Shown: positions 44,936 through 54,746, counted from the stretch's first letter. The stretch: 64,000 nucleotides of DNA from Hyphomicrobiales bacterium (GCA_930633525.1 CAKNFP010000002.1:1240001-1304000); one strand, 5' to 3'. Translations and numbers: made by a program. The notes: generated by a model not told the origin, from the letters alone.

Positions 44936-45206
44936 TGGCGCCTCCAGGCGCAGATACTGGTTGCGGATCGAAATGCTCAGGGCGCTCGATTCGGCCTCAT
45001 ACCCCGATACTTCGACCTCAAATCTGCGACGATATCGATATGGTCGTCAGATTTTCTGAGGCGCATTGATTTTTCATCTTCCTGAAGGGACGATCAATAC
45101 GCTCGAAGACAATTCACTCTATTCAAATGTATAGATCATATCGACTTCGGAATATTTTGATTTCGATCAGGAGCGGCCCAATTGTGGATCATCAATGGAG
45201 ATCCAC

Positions 45207-45956
45207 ATGGGAAAATTGTCGAACAAGGTCGCCGTGATCACCGGCGGCAACAGCGGGATCGGCTTCGCGACAGCGCGTCTGTTCATAGCCGCAGGTGCGA
45301 AGGTCCTGATCGTCGGTCGTCGAGAAGACGCCGTGACCGAAGCCGTCGCCGCCCTCGGGCCTCATGCGTCCGGCCTCGCAGGTGACGTTGCCGACCTCGC
45401 CACGCACGAACGTGTCGCCGCGCTGGTCTTCGATCGTTTCGGACAGGCCGACATCTATGTGGCCAATGCGGGCGGCATCCGCATTCAGCCGAGCTTCAAC
45501 GTGACGGCCGTCGACTACGACACGCAATTCCTCACCAATGCGCGCGGCACGTTTTTCGGTGTGCAGAAGATCGCTCCGCTATTGCGCGATGGCGGCGCGA
45601 TCCTGCTGACGAGCTCGATAGCGAGCCGCAAGGTGCTGGATGGTCACGCGGTCTACGCTGGCAGCAAGGCAGCGATCGAAGCGTTCGCGCGCAACTGGGC
45701 GCTGGAACTTAAGGACCGGCGCATCCGCGTGAACGTGCTCAGCCCCGGCCCGACCGATACGCCGATTATTGGAAAGCTCGGCGTCGCTCCGGAAACGCAG
45801 GCCCAGGTCGAAGAGCAGGCGGCCCGGATGATCCCGTTCGGCAGGATGGGCAAGCCGGAAGAGCTCGCACAGGCGGCTCTCTTTCTCTGCTCCGCCGACG
45901 GGGAATTCATCACCGGTGTCAATCTGGCCGTCGATGGCGGCATCACGCTGACCTGA
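45207..45956 (+). CDS. Short-chain dehydrogenase/reductase
   Basis: A 249-residue classical SDR. The cofactor loop GGNSGIG begins at about residue 12, the catalytic Ser is in LLTSSIASRK, and Tyr/Lys are in VYAGSKAAIEAFARNWALEL. The C-terminal LAVDGGITL is typical. The Arg residues after the loop region (VGRREDAV) suggest NADPH preference. I chose the ATG at 45207, preceded by GGAGATCCAC. It is divergent from the alpha/beta hydrolase gene. Substrate unknown. Confidence 0.93.
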   Translation: MGKLSNKVAVITGGNSGIGFATARLFIAAGAKVLIVGRREDAVTEAVAALGPHASGLAGDVADLATHERVAALVFDRFGQADIYVANAGGIRIQPSFNVTAVDYDTQFLTNARGTFFGVQKIAPLLRDGGAILLTSSIASRKVLDGHAVYAGSKAAIEAFARNWALELKDRRIRVNVLSPGPTDTPIIGKLGVAPETQAQVEEQAARMIPFGRMGKPEELAQAALFLCSADGEFITGVNLAVDGGITLT

Positions 45957-46085
45957 TCTCGGGAGAGGTCCCGTCCTGTTTCCTTCGCCAGGCAGGCCCG
46001 GCGAATCGGGTCGCATTGTGGCGAGGCACCGCGCCGTGACCATGAGCTCTGGAGCACCGAATCCGGCGCTCCAGCCTCGCCAGAG

Positions 46086-46778
46086 CTAGGCGGCATTCGC
46101 CATACGCATGCCGACCGGTAGAGCCTCCCACGCCCTGATAAGTTCGCCGAGTGAGGCAACCTCCATCTTCCGCATCAAATTGCCCCGGTGCAGCTTAACC
46201 GTGACCTCGCTGATGCCGAGATCGAAGGCGATCTGCTTGTTGAGGCGCCCCCGTGCGACCTCGGACATGACTTCACGCTCCCGAGGCGTGAGCGTCCGCA
46301 AGCGCTCGATACAGCCCTTGATCTTCGCGGCTTCCATCCTTCGCGCCGCATCCAGCCCGATCGCCGCATTGACGGCGTCCAGAAGCGTCTGGTCGCGAAC
46401 CGGCTTCGTTAGGAAATCCACAGCGCCTGCTTTCATGGCCTGGACGGTCATGGGGATGTCGCCATGCGCCGTGAGGAAGATGATCGGCTTGGGATTTCCG
46501 TTCATCGTCAGATGACGCTGGAGGTCGAGCCCGCTGAAGCCGGGCATACGCACGTCGAGAATGAGACATCCCGGCCGGTCGAGCGTGCTGGTCCCGAGCA
46601 GCGCCTGTGTCGAGCTGAACGAAACCGCTGCGAAGCCGGCTGATTCCATCAGCTCGGACAGTGCGTCTCGGACCGAGGCGTCGTCATCGACGATGATGAC
46701 GAGAGGCTGCTGTTCTTCGGCTGCACCTCGCCTGGAGGAGAGCACCGATTTCAGCGAGAGTGAGCGGTTAATGATCAT
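46086..46778 (-). CDS. FixJ/LuxR-type response regulator
   Basis: A 230-residue two-component regulator. Receiver: VIIVDDDASVRDAL (acidic pocket), phosphoacceptor Asp in CLILDVRMPGFSGLDLQ, Thr in FLTAHGD and Lys in FLTKPV. The C-terminal LuxR helix-turn-helix reads LTPREREVMSEVARGRLNKQIAFDLGISEVTVKLHRGNLMRKM. I chose the ATG at 46778 with AAGGTGAAC upstream. It is the last gene of an operon with a sensor kinase and two other regulators, and is likely the DNA-binding output. Confidence 0.93.
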   Translation of the reverse strand: MIINRSLSLKSVLSSRRGAAEEQQPLVIIVDDDASVRDALSELMESAGFAAVSFSSTQALLGTSTLDRPGCLILDVRMPGFSGLDLQRHLTMNGNPKPIIFLTAHGDIPMTVQAMKAGAVDFLTKPVRDQTLLDAVNAAIGLDAARRMEAAKIKGCIERLRTLTPREREVMSEVARGRLNKQIAFDLGISEVTVKLHRGNLMRKMEVASLGELIRAWEALPVGMRMANAA

Positions 46779-46780
46779 GT

Positions 46781-47158
46781 TCACCTTCCACGTCCCTGTT
46801 GAGTTAATGCCCTTGCGATCGCCGCGAGTAAGGCTTGGCCATCGAACGGCTTGCAGAAGAAGCTCTCCACGGCTCGCGCCCTGATCTGCTCTGCAATCTC
46901 GTGGCGCCCGGTGATGAGAAAGACCGGCAGCTCCGGTCGTTCCCTGTTGACGATGTCGCGCAGCTCGAAGCCGTCCAACCCCGGCATGCCTACATCGGTG
47001 ATGAGAAGATCCAGTCCGGCGAGGCCAGCCCGGGTCAGCGCTGCCGCGGATGAGAAGCTACGAACCGCATAACCCGCAGACTCGAGAAATTCTTCAAGCG
47101 ATTCGAGCAACCTCGGGTCGTCATCGACGACGGCAACGACATATTTATGCTTGGTCAC
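46781..47158 (-). CDS. Single-domain response regulator
   Basis: A 125-residue receiver without output domain: VVAVVDDDPRLLESLEEFLESAGYAV, phosphoacceptor Asp in LLITDVGMPGLDGFEL, Thr in FLITGRHEI, Lys in FFCKPFDG. It starts with GTG 2 bases after the preceding gene and overlaps the next. A stand-alone receiver between two FixJ-type regulators may act as a phosphate sink or relay for the shared kinase. Confidence 0.9.
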   Translation of the reverse strand: MTKHKYVVAVVDDDPRLLESLEEFLESAGYAVRSFSSAAALTRAGLAGLDLLITDVGMPGLDGFELRDIVNRERPELPVFLITGRHEIAEQIRARAVESFFCKPFDGQALLAAIARALTQQGRGR

Positions 47159-47160
47159 AC

Positions 47161-47802
47161 TTAGATTCCTCCCATCCGGCGCGAATGCTGGATCGGGATT
47201 TCCAACCGCTCCGCAATTCGCACCAGGTCGGCGAGCGATGACGCCGCCATTTTCTGCATCACGTTCCTTCTGTGAATTTGAAGGGTGACTTCGCTGATGC
47301 CGAGCTCGGCCGCAGCTTGCTTGTTGAGGAGTCCGCTCACGACCAGCGGAAACACGTCTCGCTCTCGCGGAGAGAGCTCGTGATAGCGCTGCTTCAGCAG
47401 CGTGAGCTCGGCGCGCTTCGTCCTTGTTTCCCGATCCTGCGCTATTGCCGCGCGGATGGCCAAGAGCAGCGCCGTGTCGCTGAACGGCTTGGTCAGGAAA
47501 TCGACCGCACCATGTTTGATGGCTCGCACCGACGACGGGATGTCGCCATGCCCCGTGATGAAGACGATTGGCGGGTGGTCTCCCTGCGCGATCTGGTGTT
47601 GCAGCTCCAGCCCGTTGATATCGGGAAGCTCGACATCGAGAATCAGGCAGGCCGGAAGATCGGGCTTGTTCGAGCCGATATAGTCGCCGGCGGAGCTGAA
47701 TGGGACTGATCGGATACCGTTCGCCGCCAGCAACTCACCCAGGGCCTCCCGCAGCGCATCGTCGTCGTCGACAATGAACACGATGGTGTCGTCAATGGTC
47801 AT
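47161..47802 (-). CDS. FixJ/LuxR-type response regulator
   Basis: A 213-residue regulator. Receiver: IVFIVDDDDALREALGELL, Asp in CLILDVELPDINGLELQ, FITGHGDIPSS and FLTKPFSD. The LuxR domain reads LSPRERDVFPLVVSGLLNKQAAAELGISEVTLQIHRRNVMQKM. I chose the ATG at 47802, which overlaps the end of the sensor kinase gene by 11 bases, so kinase and regulator are translationally linked. It is similar to the regulator at 46086 but not a recent copy. Confidence 0.93.
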   Translation of the reverse strand: MTIDDTIVFIVDDDDALREALGELLAANGIRSVPFSSAGDYIGSNKPDLPACLILDVELPDINGLELQHQIAQGDHPPIVFITGHGDIPSSVRAIKHGAVDFLTKPFSDTALLLAIRAAIAQDRETRTKRAELTLLKQRYHELSPRERDVFPLVVSGLLNKQAAAELGISEVTLQIHRRNVMQKMAASSLADLVRIAERLEIPIQHSRRMGGI

Positions 47803-50722
47803 GATCGGCTTTCGCTTCGACAGGCAGGGTGAAGATGAACACCGCCCCGCCGTCCTCGTTGTTCTCTGCCCACAATCGCCCGCCATGGGTCTCGATGATG
47901 GTTCGCGATATCGCCAACCCCATGCCCATCCCATTGGTTTTCGTTGAGAAGAAGGCTTCGAAGACCTTATCGGGCGCGCCAAGACCCATGCCGGTGTCCC
48001 GGACTTCGGTCCTGACGAAATCGCCGGCGCGCAATGTTCTGACGCGAAGAACGCCGCGCCGAGCAGGCTCCATCGCCTCGAGGCCGTTGCGGATCAGGTT
48101 GACCAGGACCTGCTGGATCTGGATGCGATCCAGCTCCAGCGACGGAAGACCAGCCTCGACCTCGACCTCGATACGCATGCGGCGCCGGGCCGCTTCTTCC
48201 ATCATCAGATCCCGCGCCTCATAAAGAACGGCGTCGATCCGACAGGGGTTTCGCGCCTGGGCCGTCTGCCTGAACAAGGCACGGACGCGGCCGACGACAT
48301 CAGCGGCGGAATTGGCATCGCGGATGATGCGCTCGATGACCTTCTGCGCTCGCTCCAGATTGGGCGGATCCGAGACGAGCCAGCGCTGGCATGCGTGCGA
48401 GTTGGCGACCACTGCCGCGAGCGGTTGGTTGACCTCATGGGCGATGGAGGCGGAGAGTTCTGCCAGGCTCGCCGCCTGCGCTGCGCGTGCCAGGCGTTCC
48501 TGCGTCAATGTCAGCGCTTCCTGCGCGCGCACCTGATCTTCGATCTCGAAGCAGATGCCGTTCCATTGAACGATCTCCCCCTCGGCATTTCGCATCGCCG
48601 CGGTTCGCGTCTCGACCCAGCGATACTCGCCATCCGCCCGTCGGAGGCGGTGCTTCATCGCATAAGGCGCCCCCGTCGCCAGTGAACGCCCATATTTCTC
48701 TTTGACGTCGGGAAGGTCGTCGGGATGGATGATCGCATCGAGGGTGCCGGTCAGGCGTGTCTGGCCATCCTCGTCCTTGTCAAAGAGCCCGAAGCCAAGA
48801 AATTCCCGTAGCTTCTCGCTTCGATAGATGGGCTCCCCGTTCGGCGTAGCGCAGTAGATGAGCGCAGGCAGCGTTTCGACCAATTGTCGCAGCGAACGCT
48901 CGCTCTCCCGCAGCGCCTCCTCCACGCGAAGCTGGTCGTCGATGTCGTGGGATAGGCCATGCCACTGAATAATGCTGCCATCGTCACCCAGCAGCGGCTC
49001 GGCACGCCCGTCCATCCAGCGATACACACCATCGTGGCGTCGCAAGCGATAGCGCATCGCGTAGGGCCGGCCGCTGCTGAGACAGTCCTTGATTTCGGCC
49101 CAAACGCGACTGGCGTCGTCCGGATGGATTGCAGCCTTCAGGGCGGCCGCGTATCGCTCCGTCTGGGATTGCTCAAGGTCGCTTTCGTCAATGCCCAGGA
49201 AGTCGATGAAGCGTCGGTTGAAGAAGTTTGGTGCGCCGGTCGGGGTCAGTCGCCAGAGAAAGCTAGGAACCAGATCGATCAGCCGCGTCAATTCCTGCTT
49301 TCGGAGATTGAGTTCGGTCTGGGTGGTGATCAGATCGTGGATATCGACGGATACGCCGTACCATCTGAGGATCTTGCCGGCTTCGTCGCGCAGAGGTTCA
49401 GCGCGCGTTTGCGTCCATCGATAGATGCCGCCAGCCCGATGCTGGAGGTACTTGATGTTGTACGGCGCGCCCGTCGCGACCGATCTCGTGAAGGTTTGCT
49501 CCGCCAGCTCCCAGAAATTCGGATGAATCATCTTCTTCAAAGAAAGAGACCCATCCGGCGCCTTGACGGTATCTAGCGTGGCGCCGGTGACCTCCATCAT
49601 CCGCCTGTTGAGATAGATGGGGCGCCCCTCCGATGACATGCTCCAGATCATGGCAGGCACCGTGTCGATGAGCTGTTCGAGATGCTTTTCTCGCTCGCGC
49701 AGCGCAGCCTCGGTTTTCTTGTAGACGTCGATATCGATCGAGGTGCCGAACCAGCCGGTGATGCGCCCCTCGCCATCCCGTGTCGGCCGCGCTGAAATGC
49801 GGTGCCAGACATAGTGGCCCGTCGCGCGCAGCATGCGGTATTCGATGTTCCACGGCTCGCCCGTCTTCAGGCAATGGCGCAGGGTCGCGGCGGCGCCGTC
49901 GACATCGTCCGGGTGAACACCGCGCATCCAGCCGACCTCACCGCCATCGATGAATTCCCGCTCGCCGAGACGGCGATTGAGATCCTCCAGAGCCATGTCG
50001 ATGGCAATCTGGGCAGCAGGGGTCACATAGGTGAACTTCCCCGCCGCATCGAAAGCCCAGGCCTTGCCGTGTAGGCTCTCGATCACCTTGGCGGCCTGCA
50101 CCGCCTGCACGGTCTCGCCAAGCGATTCCGCGACAGACCAGCGATCATCCGGTCTCGAAACCATGGCGTCGACATCGACGCTGATGCCATAGCCCGGCTC
50201 GGCACGGAGCTCGGTGCAGCGATAGCTGCCGTCCGGCTGGCGCAACCGATAGCTCGTCACCTGCGGCACGCCCGTCCAGAACGCATAGGCCGCCGCCTGT
50301 GCGATCGCAGCCCTGTCATCCGGGTGGATCGCACCCTCGGCCACGTCATCTGGAATGGCACCGAGACCACCCGGATGCCCCGGCGCTTGTCGGTGCGCGG
50401 CCGCGTCCCGGGCGCCTCGTTTGGACGGATCGCGCACGATGAGCGCGCCGATGCACGCTGCCACCGCCACGGATGCGCCAAGGGAAAGCGCGGCTTCCCG
50501 TACGGCGCCAGGATATAAAACGGCGGTGACTGCCGCACCGGCAAAGGCGGCGAGCAGCCCGAACCAGAGCGATCGAAGCAGATTTCCGCGCGCATAGAGG
50601 AAGAGCGCAGCGAGCGGCGCCAGTATGCCTATGGTGGCCCCGGCCAGCCAGTATGCCAGGAGCCCAACAGCCAGAGTCAGGGACACCAGGATCGGTGGCG
50701 TTCGATGGAGCGCTGCAATCAT
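47792..50722 (-). CDS. Multi-PAS membrane sensor histidine kinase
   Basis: A 976-residue kinase. The first about 100 residues hold four hydrophobic segments. Then come about five PAS-type sensor units (roughly 110-190, 215-345, 346-475, 476-605 and 606-735), each with an IHPDD- or IHPN-like and YRW-like core. The phosphoacceptor His is in ELSASIAHEVNQPLAAVV near residue 755. The ATP-binding domain has an N-box (QVLVNLIRNGLEAME), DTGMGLG and MGMGLAISRTIIETHGG. The HisKA/HATPase part resembles FixL-type kinases that pair with FixJ regulators; three regulators follow in the same operon. The signal is unknown; no heme ligand could be assigned. Confidence 0.93.
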   Translation of the reverse strand: MIAALHRTPPILVSLTLAVGLLAYWLAGATIGILAPLAALFLYARGNLLRSLWFGLLAAFAGAAVTAVLYPGAVREAALSLGASVAVAACIGALIVRDPSKRGARDAAAHRQAPGHPGGLGAIPDDVAEGAIHPDDRAAIAQAAAYAFWTGVPQVTSYRLRQPDGSYRCTELRAEPGYGISVDVDAMVSRPDDRWSVAESLGETVQAVQAAKVIESLHGKAWAFDAAGKFTYVTPAAQIAIDMALEDLNRRLGEREFIDGGEVGWMRGVHPDDVDGAAATLRHCLKTGEPWNIEYRMLRATGHYVWHRISARPTRDGEGRITGWFGTSIDIDVYKKTEAALREREKHLEQLIDTVPAMIWSMSSEGRPIYLNRRMMEVTGATLDTVKAPDGSLSLKKMIHPNFWELAEQTFTRSVATGAPYNIKYLQHRAGGIYRWTQTRAEPLRDEAGKILRWYGVSVDIHDLITTQTELNLRKQELTRLIDLVPSFLWRLTPTGAPNFFNRRFIDFLGIDESDLEQSQTERYAAALKAAIHPDDASRVWAEIKDCLSSGRPYAMRYRLRRHDGVYRWMDGRAEPLLGDDGSIIQWHGLSHDIDDQLRVEEALRESERSLRQLVETLPALIYCATPNGEPIYRSEKLREFLGFGLFDKDEDGQTRLTGTLDAIIHPDDLPDVKEKYGRSLATGAPYAMKHRLRRADGEYRWVETRTAAMRNAEGEIVQWNGICFEIEDQVRAQEALTLTQERLARAAQAASLAELSASIAHEVNQPLAAVVANSHACQRWLVSDPPNLERAQKVIERIIRDANSAADVVGRVRALFRQTAQARNPCRIDAVLYEARDLMMEEAARRRMRIEVEVEAGLPSLELDRIQIQQVLVNLIRNGLEAMEPARRGVLRVRTLRAGDFVRTEVRDTGMGLGAPDKVFEAFFSTKTNGMGMGLAISRTIIETHGGRLWAENNEDGGAVFIFTLPVEAKADHDH

Positions 50723-50953
50723 GGTCGGGTGCCCTTCCGGAGACGGATTACCTGGAGACCGTCACAGTTTAATCTAGCACCAGCCTTCGAGCATCCGGCT
50801 GGCAAACCCAGTGGAAATTAGCGCCAGGACGCCTCGGCCGCATTTATGGAAATCCATGACTTGCAGGGAGATCGCCCAGTGGTCCGTTGCTGTGCGCGAC
50901 GGCATGCGGAAGAGCGCCGCAATCCACCCCACCTTGGCACCAGATGGAGACTT

Positions 50954-51913
50954 CTAGGCAGGCCCGGCCAGCGAGAGACCGCTCGCGCTGCATTGGTCAT
51001 GGATGAGGTCGATGATCTCGTTCTTGGCAGATGTCCCCGTCGCGAGACTCGCGACACGGAACTGCAACTCGACCTCGATGGCCGCCGCATCGATGGCCTT
51101 CAGGGCAACGGCTGGCGGGGGATCCTTTACGATGCGGGTACTGGATTCCAGCACGGTCCGCATCGCGTTCTCCACGATGCGAGGTCTTTGCCCCGCGGCG
51201 AAGCGCACATCTAGTGTAATGAGGTGTGACTCGTCGGGGCGGCTCAAGCTGGTCAGGCTTTGCTTTGCCAGCATGCTGTTCGGCAGCACGACGATATTGT
51301 TCAATCCGGTCAGCAGGTTGGTCGAACGCCAGTTGATTTCCGTGACGCGGCCCGCCGTGCCGTCGCTCAACTGCACCCAGTCGCCGATCACATAGGCCTT
51401 GCCGAGAGTGAGCGCGATGCCGGAAAAGACATCACCGAGCGTGTTCTGCAATGCGAGGCCCAGGATCAAGGCGACGACGCCGGAGGTCGTGACCAGGGTG
51501 GCGATCGGCAGGCCGAAGACGAAACCCATGACCGACAGCGCCACACCGAGATAGATGCCGGCGACGGCCATATCCAGGATCAGGTGTGCTTCTCGCGGCT
51601 TGCGATTGAGCCTGACATAAATGTGGATGAAGCCGATGATCGTCCAAGCGAGATGGGTCCACCAGAGAATTCTGGCGGATTTGGAAAGTACTCCGGTCAA
51701 CGCTTCTACATCGACGTCGTCGGCCTGATGCGGGGCAATGCCTCCCATGTAGAGCACGAGGCTCATGCCGGCGAAGAACAGGATCTGGACGATCAGGCGA
51801 TCCGTCGGGCGGTCGCGGCCCTGAACGTGCCAGACGACGATGCCGGTCATTCCGAGGAGGTTGATCAGAACAAGCGGGAGGGTATGGTCATCGCCGAATA
51901 TGGATAGAGGCAC
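50954..51913 (-). CDS. Small-conductance mechanosensitive channel (MscS family)
   Basis: A 319-residue membrane protein. Several N-terminal helices precede the conserved pore helix and neck: LVTTSGVVALILGLALQNTLGDVFSGIALTLGKAYVIGDWVQL. The cytoplasmic part continues GRVTEINWRSTNLLTGLNNIVVLPNSMLA, typical of MscS. Such channels release solutes on hypo-osmotic shock. The gene lies about 230 bases upstream of the sensor kinase gene on the same strand and may share its regulation. Confidence 0.93.
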   Translation of the reverse strand: MPLSIFGDDHTLPLVLINLLGMTGIVVWHVQGRDRPTDRLIVQILFFAGMSLVLYMGGIAPHQADDVDVEALTGVLSKSARILWWTHLAWTIIGFIHIYVRLNRKPREAHLILDMAVAGIYLGVALSVMGFVFGLPIATLVTTSGVVALILGLALQNTLGDVFSGIALTLGKAYVIGDWVQLSDGTAGRVTEINWRSTNLLTGLNNIVVLPNSMLAKQSLTSLSRPDESHLITLDVRFAAGQRPRIVENAMRTVLESSTRIVKDPPPAVALKAIDAAAIEVELQFRVASLATGTSAKNEIIDLIHDQCSASGLSLAGPA

Positions 51914-51971
51914 CGATCACGATCCCCAGGCAGGAGGATGGATGTGCCGGGCCGAAGCCCGGCTTGCTCAT

Positions 51972-52389
51972 CTACTTCTTGAGCGGGAACGTCAGTTCCT
52001 GCTGTGCGGTATCGACGACGAACACGGCGAGCAGTTTTGCCGGGGAGGTCTTGCTCGCGTTTTCGCTGATACCGTGACGGTCTCCCGGGAATTCCGAGAA
52101 GCTCTCGCCGGCCTTGTAGACAGTGGCGGGACCGTCATTGACCTGGCTGCGGATCGCTCCTTCGAGCACGGTCGCATAGATGAAGGCCGAGACGGGGTGC
52201 GTGTGGCCCTCCGAGAAGCCACCCGGAGCATACTCGACGAGAACGCCTCTCATGCTCTTGCCTGGCACGTTCGGCAGCTCATGGTCGTAGACCAGCGTAA
52301 CCTTGGCGCCTTCCGGGCGTGTCGTGCGCGAGAGCCGAGGCCGACAAAAGAGCCGTCAGCACGACGGCGCAGGTCCATGATTTGGCCAT
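51972..52389 (-). pseudogene. Secreted cupin-domain protein, frameshifted
   Basis: A good ribosome site (AAAGGACAAC) and ATG at 52389 lead into a clear signal peptide (MAKSWTCAVVLTALLSASALAHD). The frame then shifts by one base near 52.32 kb; the cupin continues in the next frame as PEGAKVTLVYDHELPNVPG and GVLVEYAPGGFSEGHTHPVSAFIYATVLEGAI, with the metal-binding HTHP. The C-terminus is complete. Either a recent one-base pseudogene or a sequencing error; the protein would otherwise be a normal periplasmic cupin. Confidence 0.8.
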
Positions 52390-52452
52390 GTCTGTTGTCC
52401 TTTCACGATTGAGGCGAATGAACCGCTTCGAATTGGTCTCGTCCGCGAGCCG

Positions 52453-53205
52453 TTATTTCCGGGGAGCCGTTGCGAACCAGTGCTCGAAGTCGATCCGGCC
52501 GATGCGGGGATTGTTGTCGGGGACGAGAGAACCGGTCTCCAGTCTGGTTCCGAAATAGCGGGCATCCGGATCGGCGATGACGGTACGGGTATCGCCGATC
52601 GCCTTGAGGTAGCGCGCGACGAAATCGCAAAGACGCGCGCGTTCAGGACCGCAGATTTCGATGATGCCGTTGACCGGCGCGGCCAGCGCCGCCTCGGCTA
52701 CGAAATCGGCGACATCGTCGGAGGCGATCGGCTGGAGATCGCCCGTCGATAGCCGGGCGGTGTCGCCGGATGTGCCGGCCTGGGCAATGCCGCCCAGGAA
52801 TTCCATGAACTGCGTGGACCGCACGACCGTATAGGGAATGCCGGATTTCCGGATGATCTCTTCCTGCGCGACCTTGGCGCGAAGATAGCCGCTGTCAGGC
52901 AGACGGTCCGTGCCGACGATCGAGAGCGCGACGTGACGCTTGACGCCGGCCGCCTTCTCCGCCGCCGTCAGGTTCTTGCCGGACGTCCGGAAAAAATCGA
53001 GCACGGCCTTGTCCTCGAAGGACGGCGAGTTCGCGAGGTCGATCACCACCGCGGCATTATCGAGTACCTCGGCCAGGCCTTCCCCGGTGATCGTATTGAC
53101 GCCGGTATTCGGGGCGGCGGCAACGACCTCATGCCCCTGCTTGCGCAGGCGCTCCGCGGTCTTTGAGCCGATCAGTCCGGTGCCGCCGATAATGACGATT
53201 TTCAT
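52453..53205 (-). CDS. NAD(P)-binding protein, NmrA/SDR-a type
   Basis: A 250-residue atypical SDR. The dinucleotide-binding motif MKIVIIGGTGLIGSKTAERL opens the protein; ANSPSFEDKAVLDFFRTSGKNL and GVKRHVALSIVGTDRLPDSGYLRAKVAQEE follow, with the YxxxK-like YLRAK. Proteins of this type act as NAD(P) sensors or reductases of small substrates. CCAGGAGGCATCTC precedes the start. A stub of a related gene occurs at 43083. Confidence 0.9.
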   Translation of the reverse strand: MKIVIIGGTGLIGSKTAERLRKQGHEVVAAAPNTGVNTITGEGLAEVLDNAAVVIDLANSPSFEDKAVLDFFRTSGKNLTAAEKAAGVKRHVALSIVGTDRLPDSGYLRAKVAQEEIIRKSGIPYTVVRSTQFMEFLGGIAQAGTSGDTARLSTGDLQPIASDDVADFVAEAALAAPVNGIIEICGPERARLCDFVARYLKAIGDTRTVIADPDARYFGTRLETGSLVPDNNPRIGRIDFEHWFATAPRK

Positions 53206-53347
53206 GAGATGCCTCCTGGACAGCCGCCTATGCGGCGCGTCGTCCGATCAATGTGATGTGGCGACCTCGTCGAGGTCGGGTTATCGGCCGAACCGGCATG
53301 GCTTTGAAACCTGCGCAGCCAAGCTCGGCCGAGGGCTAGACAAGTAT

Positions 53348-54265
53348 TCAATAATCCCAGAAGACGGGAACCCAGCGGAAGGCGGTGCCCTCGACCGCGA
53401 CCCGGCCGACCGATGGGAATGGGAGGTGGGTGGCCACGAGCTGTTCGCCGGTCCCCGCCAGCTCCGTCAGAAGACGTTGGCGAACGCGGGCCGCTTCCTC
53501 GGGATCGTGCTCGAAGCCGTTATACCAGTCAGGGTGTTCGAACCCCACAGCGAAAACGGCATCACCGGCGAACGTCAGGCGGTCGCCGCCGGAGGACAGA
53601 CGGACCACGCTGTGTCCCGGCGTGTGGCCGCCCGTGCGGCGGACGATGACACCCGGCGCGACCTCGTGTTCCTCGTCGAACAGCCGCAGGTGACTGCGAT
53701 ACTCTTGCGCGAACCGCTTGGCGGCCGACCGAAGCGCATCCGGGAAACCCGCTGGCATGTTGACGTGCGTGAAGTCGGGCGCCTCCCAAAATTTCACCTC
53801 GGCGGCCGCCACATGGATCCGCAGGTCCGGCCGCAGTCGGTCCTTCACCCCCTCGACGAGGAGACCGCCGACATGGTCCATATGCATGTGGGTCAACACC
53901 ACGTCGGTGACGGAACCGAGATCGATGCCGGCGGCCTCCAGGCGCTTAACCAGTTGTCCGGCCCGCGGTAGGTTCAGTTCCGGATCAAGACCCAGCCCGG
54001 CGTCGATAAGTATGACCTGCTCGCCACTGCGCACCAGGACGACGTTCAGCGCCCAGTCGAAAGCGTCGGGCGGCAGGAACATCTCGTTCAGCCAACTGGC
54101 CCGCTCGGTCTCGGCGACGTTATGCCCCAGCATCTTGGTCGGGAGCGGCAGCACCCCGTCGCTGACCACCAGAACATCAATCTCGCCGATCCGCACCGCG
54201 TAGCGCGACGGGACCAGCTCTTCGGGCCCCGGTCGTCCGGAGCGTGAAGCGACGTCTAGGCTCAT
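53348..54265 (-). CDS. MBL-fold metallo-hydrolase
   Basis: A 305-residue metallo-beta-lactamase-fold enzyme with the dinuclear metal motif VVLTHMHMDHVGG and later His residues in GGHTPGHSVVRLSSGG. The fold and size fit AttM/AiiA-like lactonases and related hydrolases, but the substrate is not determined by these motifs. AGGAGAGAACC precedes the ATG. It lies upstream of the NmrA-like gene on the same strand (about 140 bases apart). Confidence 0.9.
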   Translation of the reverse strand: MSLDVASRSGRPGPEELVPSRYAVRIGEIDVLVVSDGVLPLPTKMLGHNVAETERASWLNEMFLPPDAFDWALNVVLVRSGEQVILIDAGLGLDPELNLPRAGQLVKRLEAAGIDLGSVTDVVLTHMHMDHVGGLLVEGVKDRLRPDLRIHVAAAEVKFWEAPDFTHVNMPAGFPDALRSAAKRFAQEYRSHLRLFDEEHEVAPGVIVRRTGGHTPGHSVVRLSSGGDRLTFAGDAVFAVGFEHPDWYNGFEHDPEEAARVRQRLLTELAGTGEQLVATHLPFPSVGRVAVEGTAFRWVPVFWDY

Positions 54266-54746
54266 GGTTCTCTCCTCATCGATACCGTTCAGATCACGGC
54301 TTGGAGGACGCTAGATTGAGAGAGCCGGGCAGTCGATTAGATGCAAGTATAAATTCATATATACTATATGCTAGGTAAGTTTATTTTATGTTAGAAAACC
54401 CGTAATTTCGTTACCTTGCGCTAAGACGTGACAGAATCGCCATAAAAGAGGAGTTGTCTGATGTCTTTGATTGCCGCGAGATGCATCGGCCCGGAGGGGG
54501 GCGAGTGACAGCCAATACTGCCGCCAATCGCCGAACTACTACGCTAGAGCATTTCCTGTTTAATCCGGGTCATATCCAGCTGCCTTGAAGTAGTTTGCGC
54601 ATTCGGTCGGTTCGAAGAGGTCACTTCACAATCGATTCAACGATCAACGGAAGCGCTCTAGTTGATCTAAATGCGCATTAAAAGCCTCGACCAACACTAA
54701 GGCTGTTCTGTCGGCTACATCTGATCGACTCTTCATGCGCCCCCCC
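54266..54746. other. Intergenic region with an AT-rich part and a small dyad element
   Basis: The left part is AT-rich (around 54350-54420) and should hold the promoter of the MBL-fold gene. The right part holds the 118-bp element listed separately. No gene recognised. Confidence 0.45.
54544..54661. repeat. Small element with imperfect terminal inverted repeats
   Basis: CTAGAGCATTTCC at the left and the reverse complement of CTAGAGCGCTTCC at the right bracket 118 bases of non-coding DNA. The layout resembles short non-autonomous repeats known in rhizobia. A single copy was noticed in this window. Confidence 0.4.
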
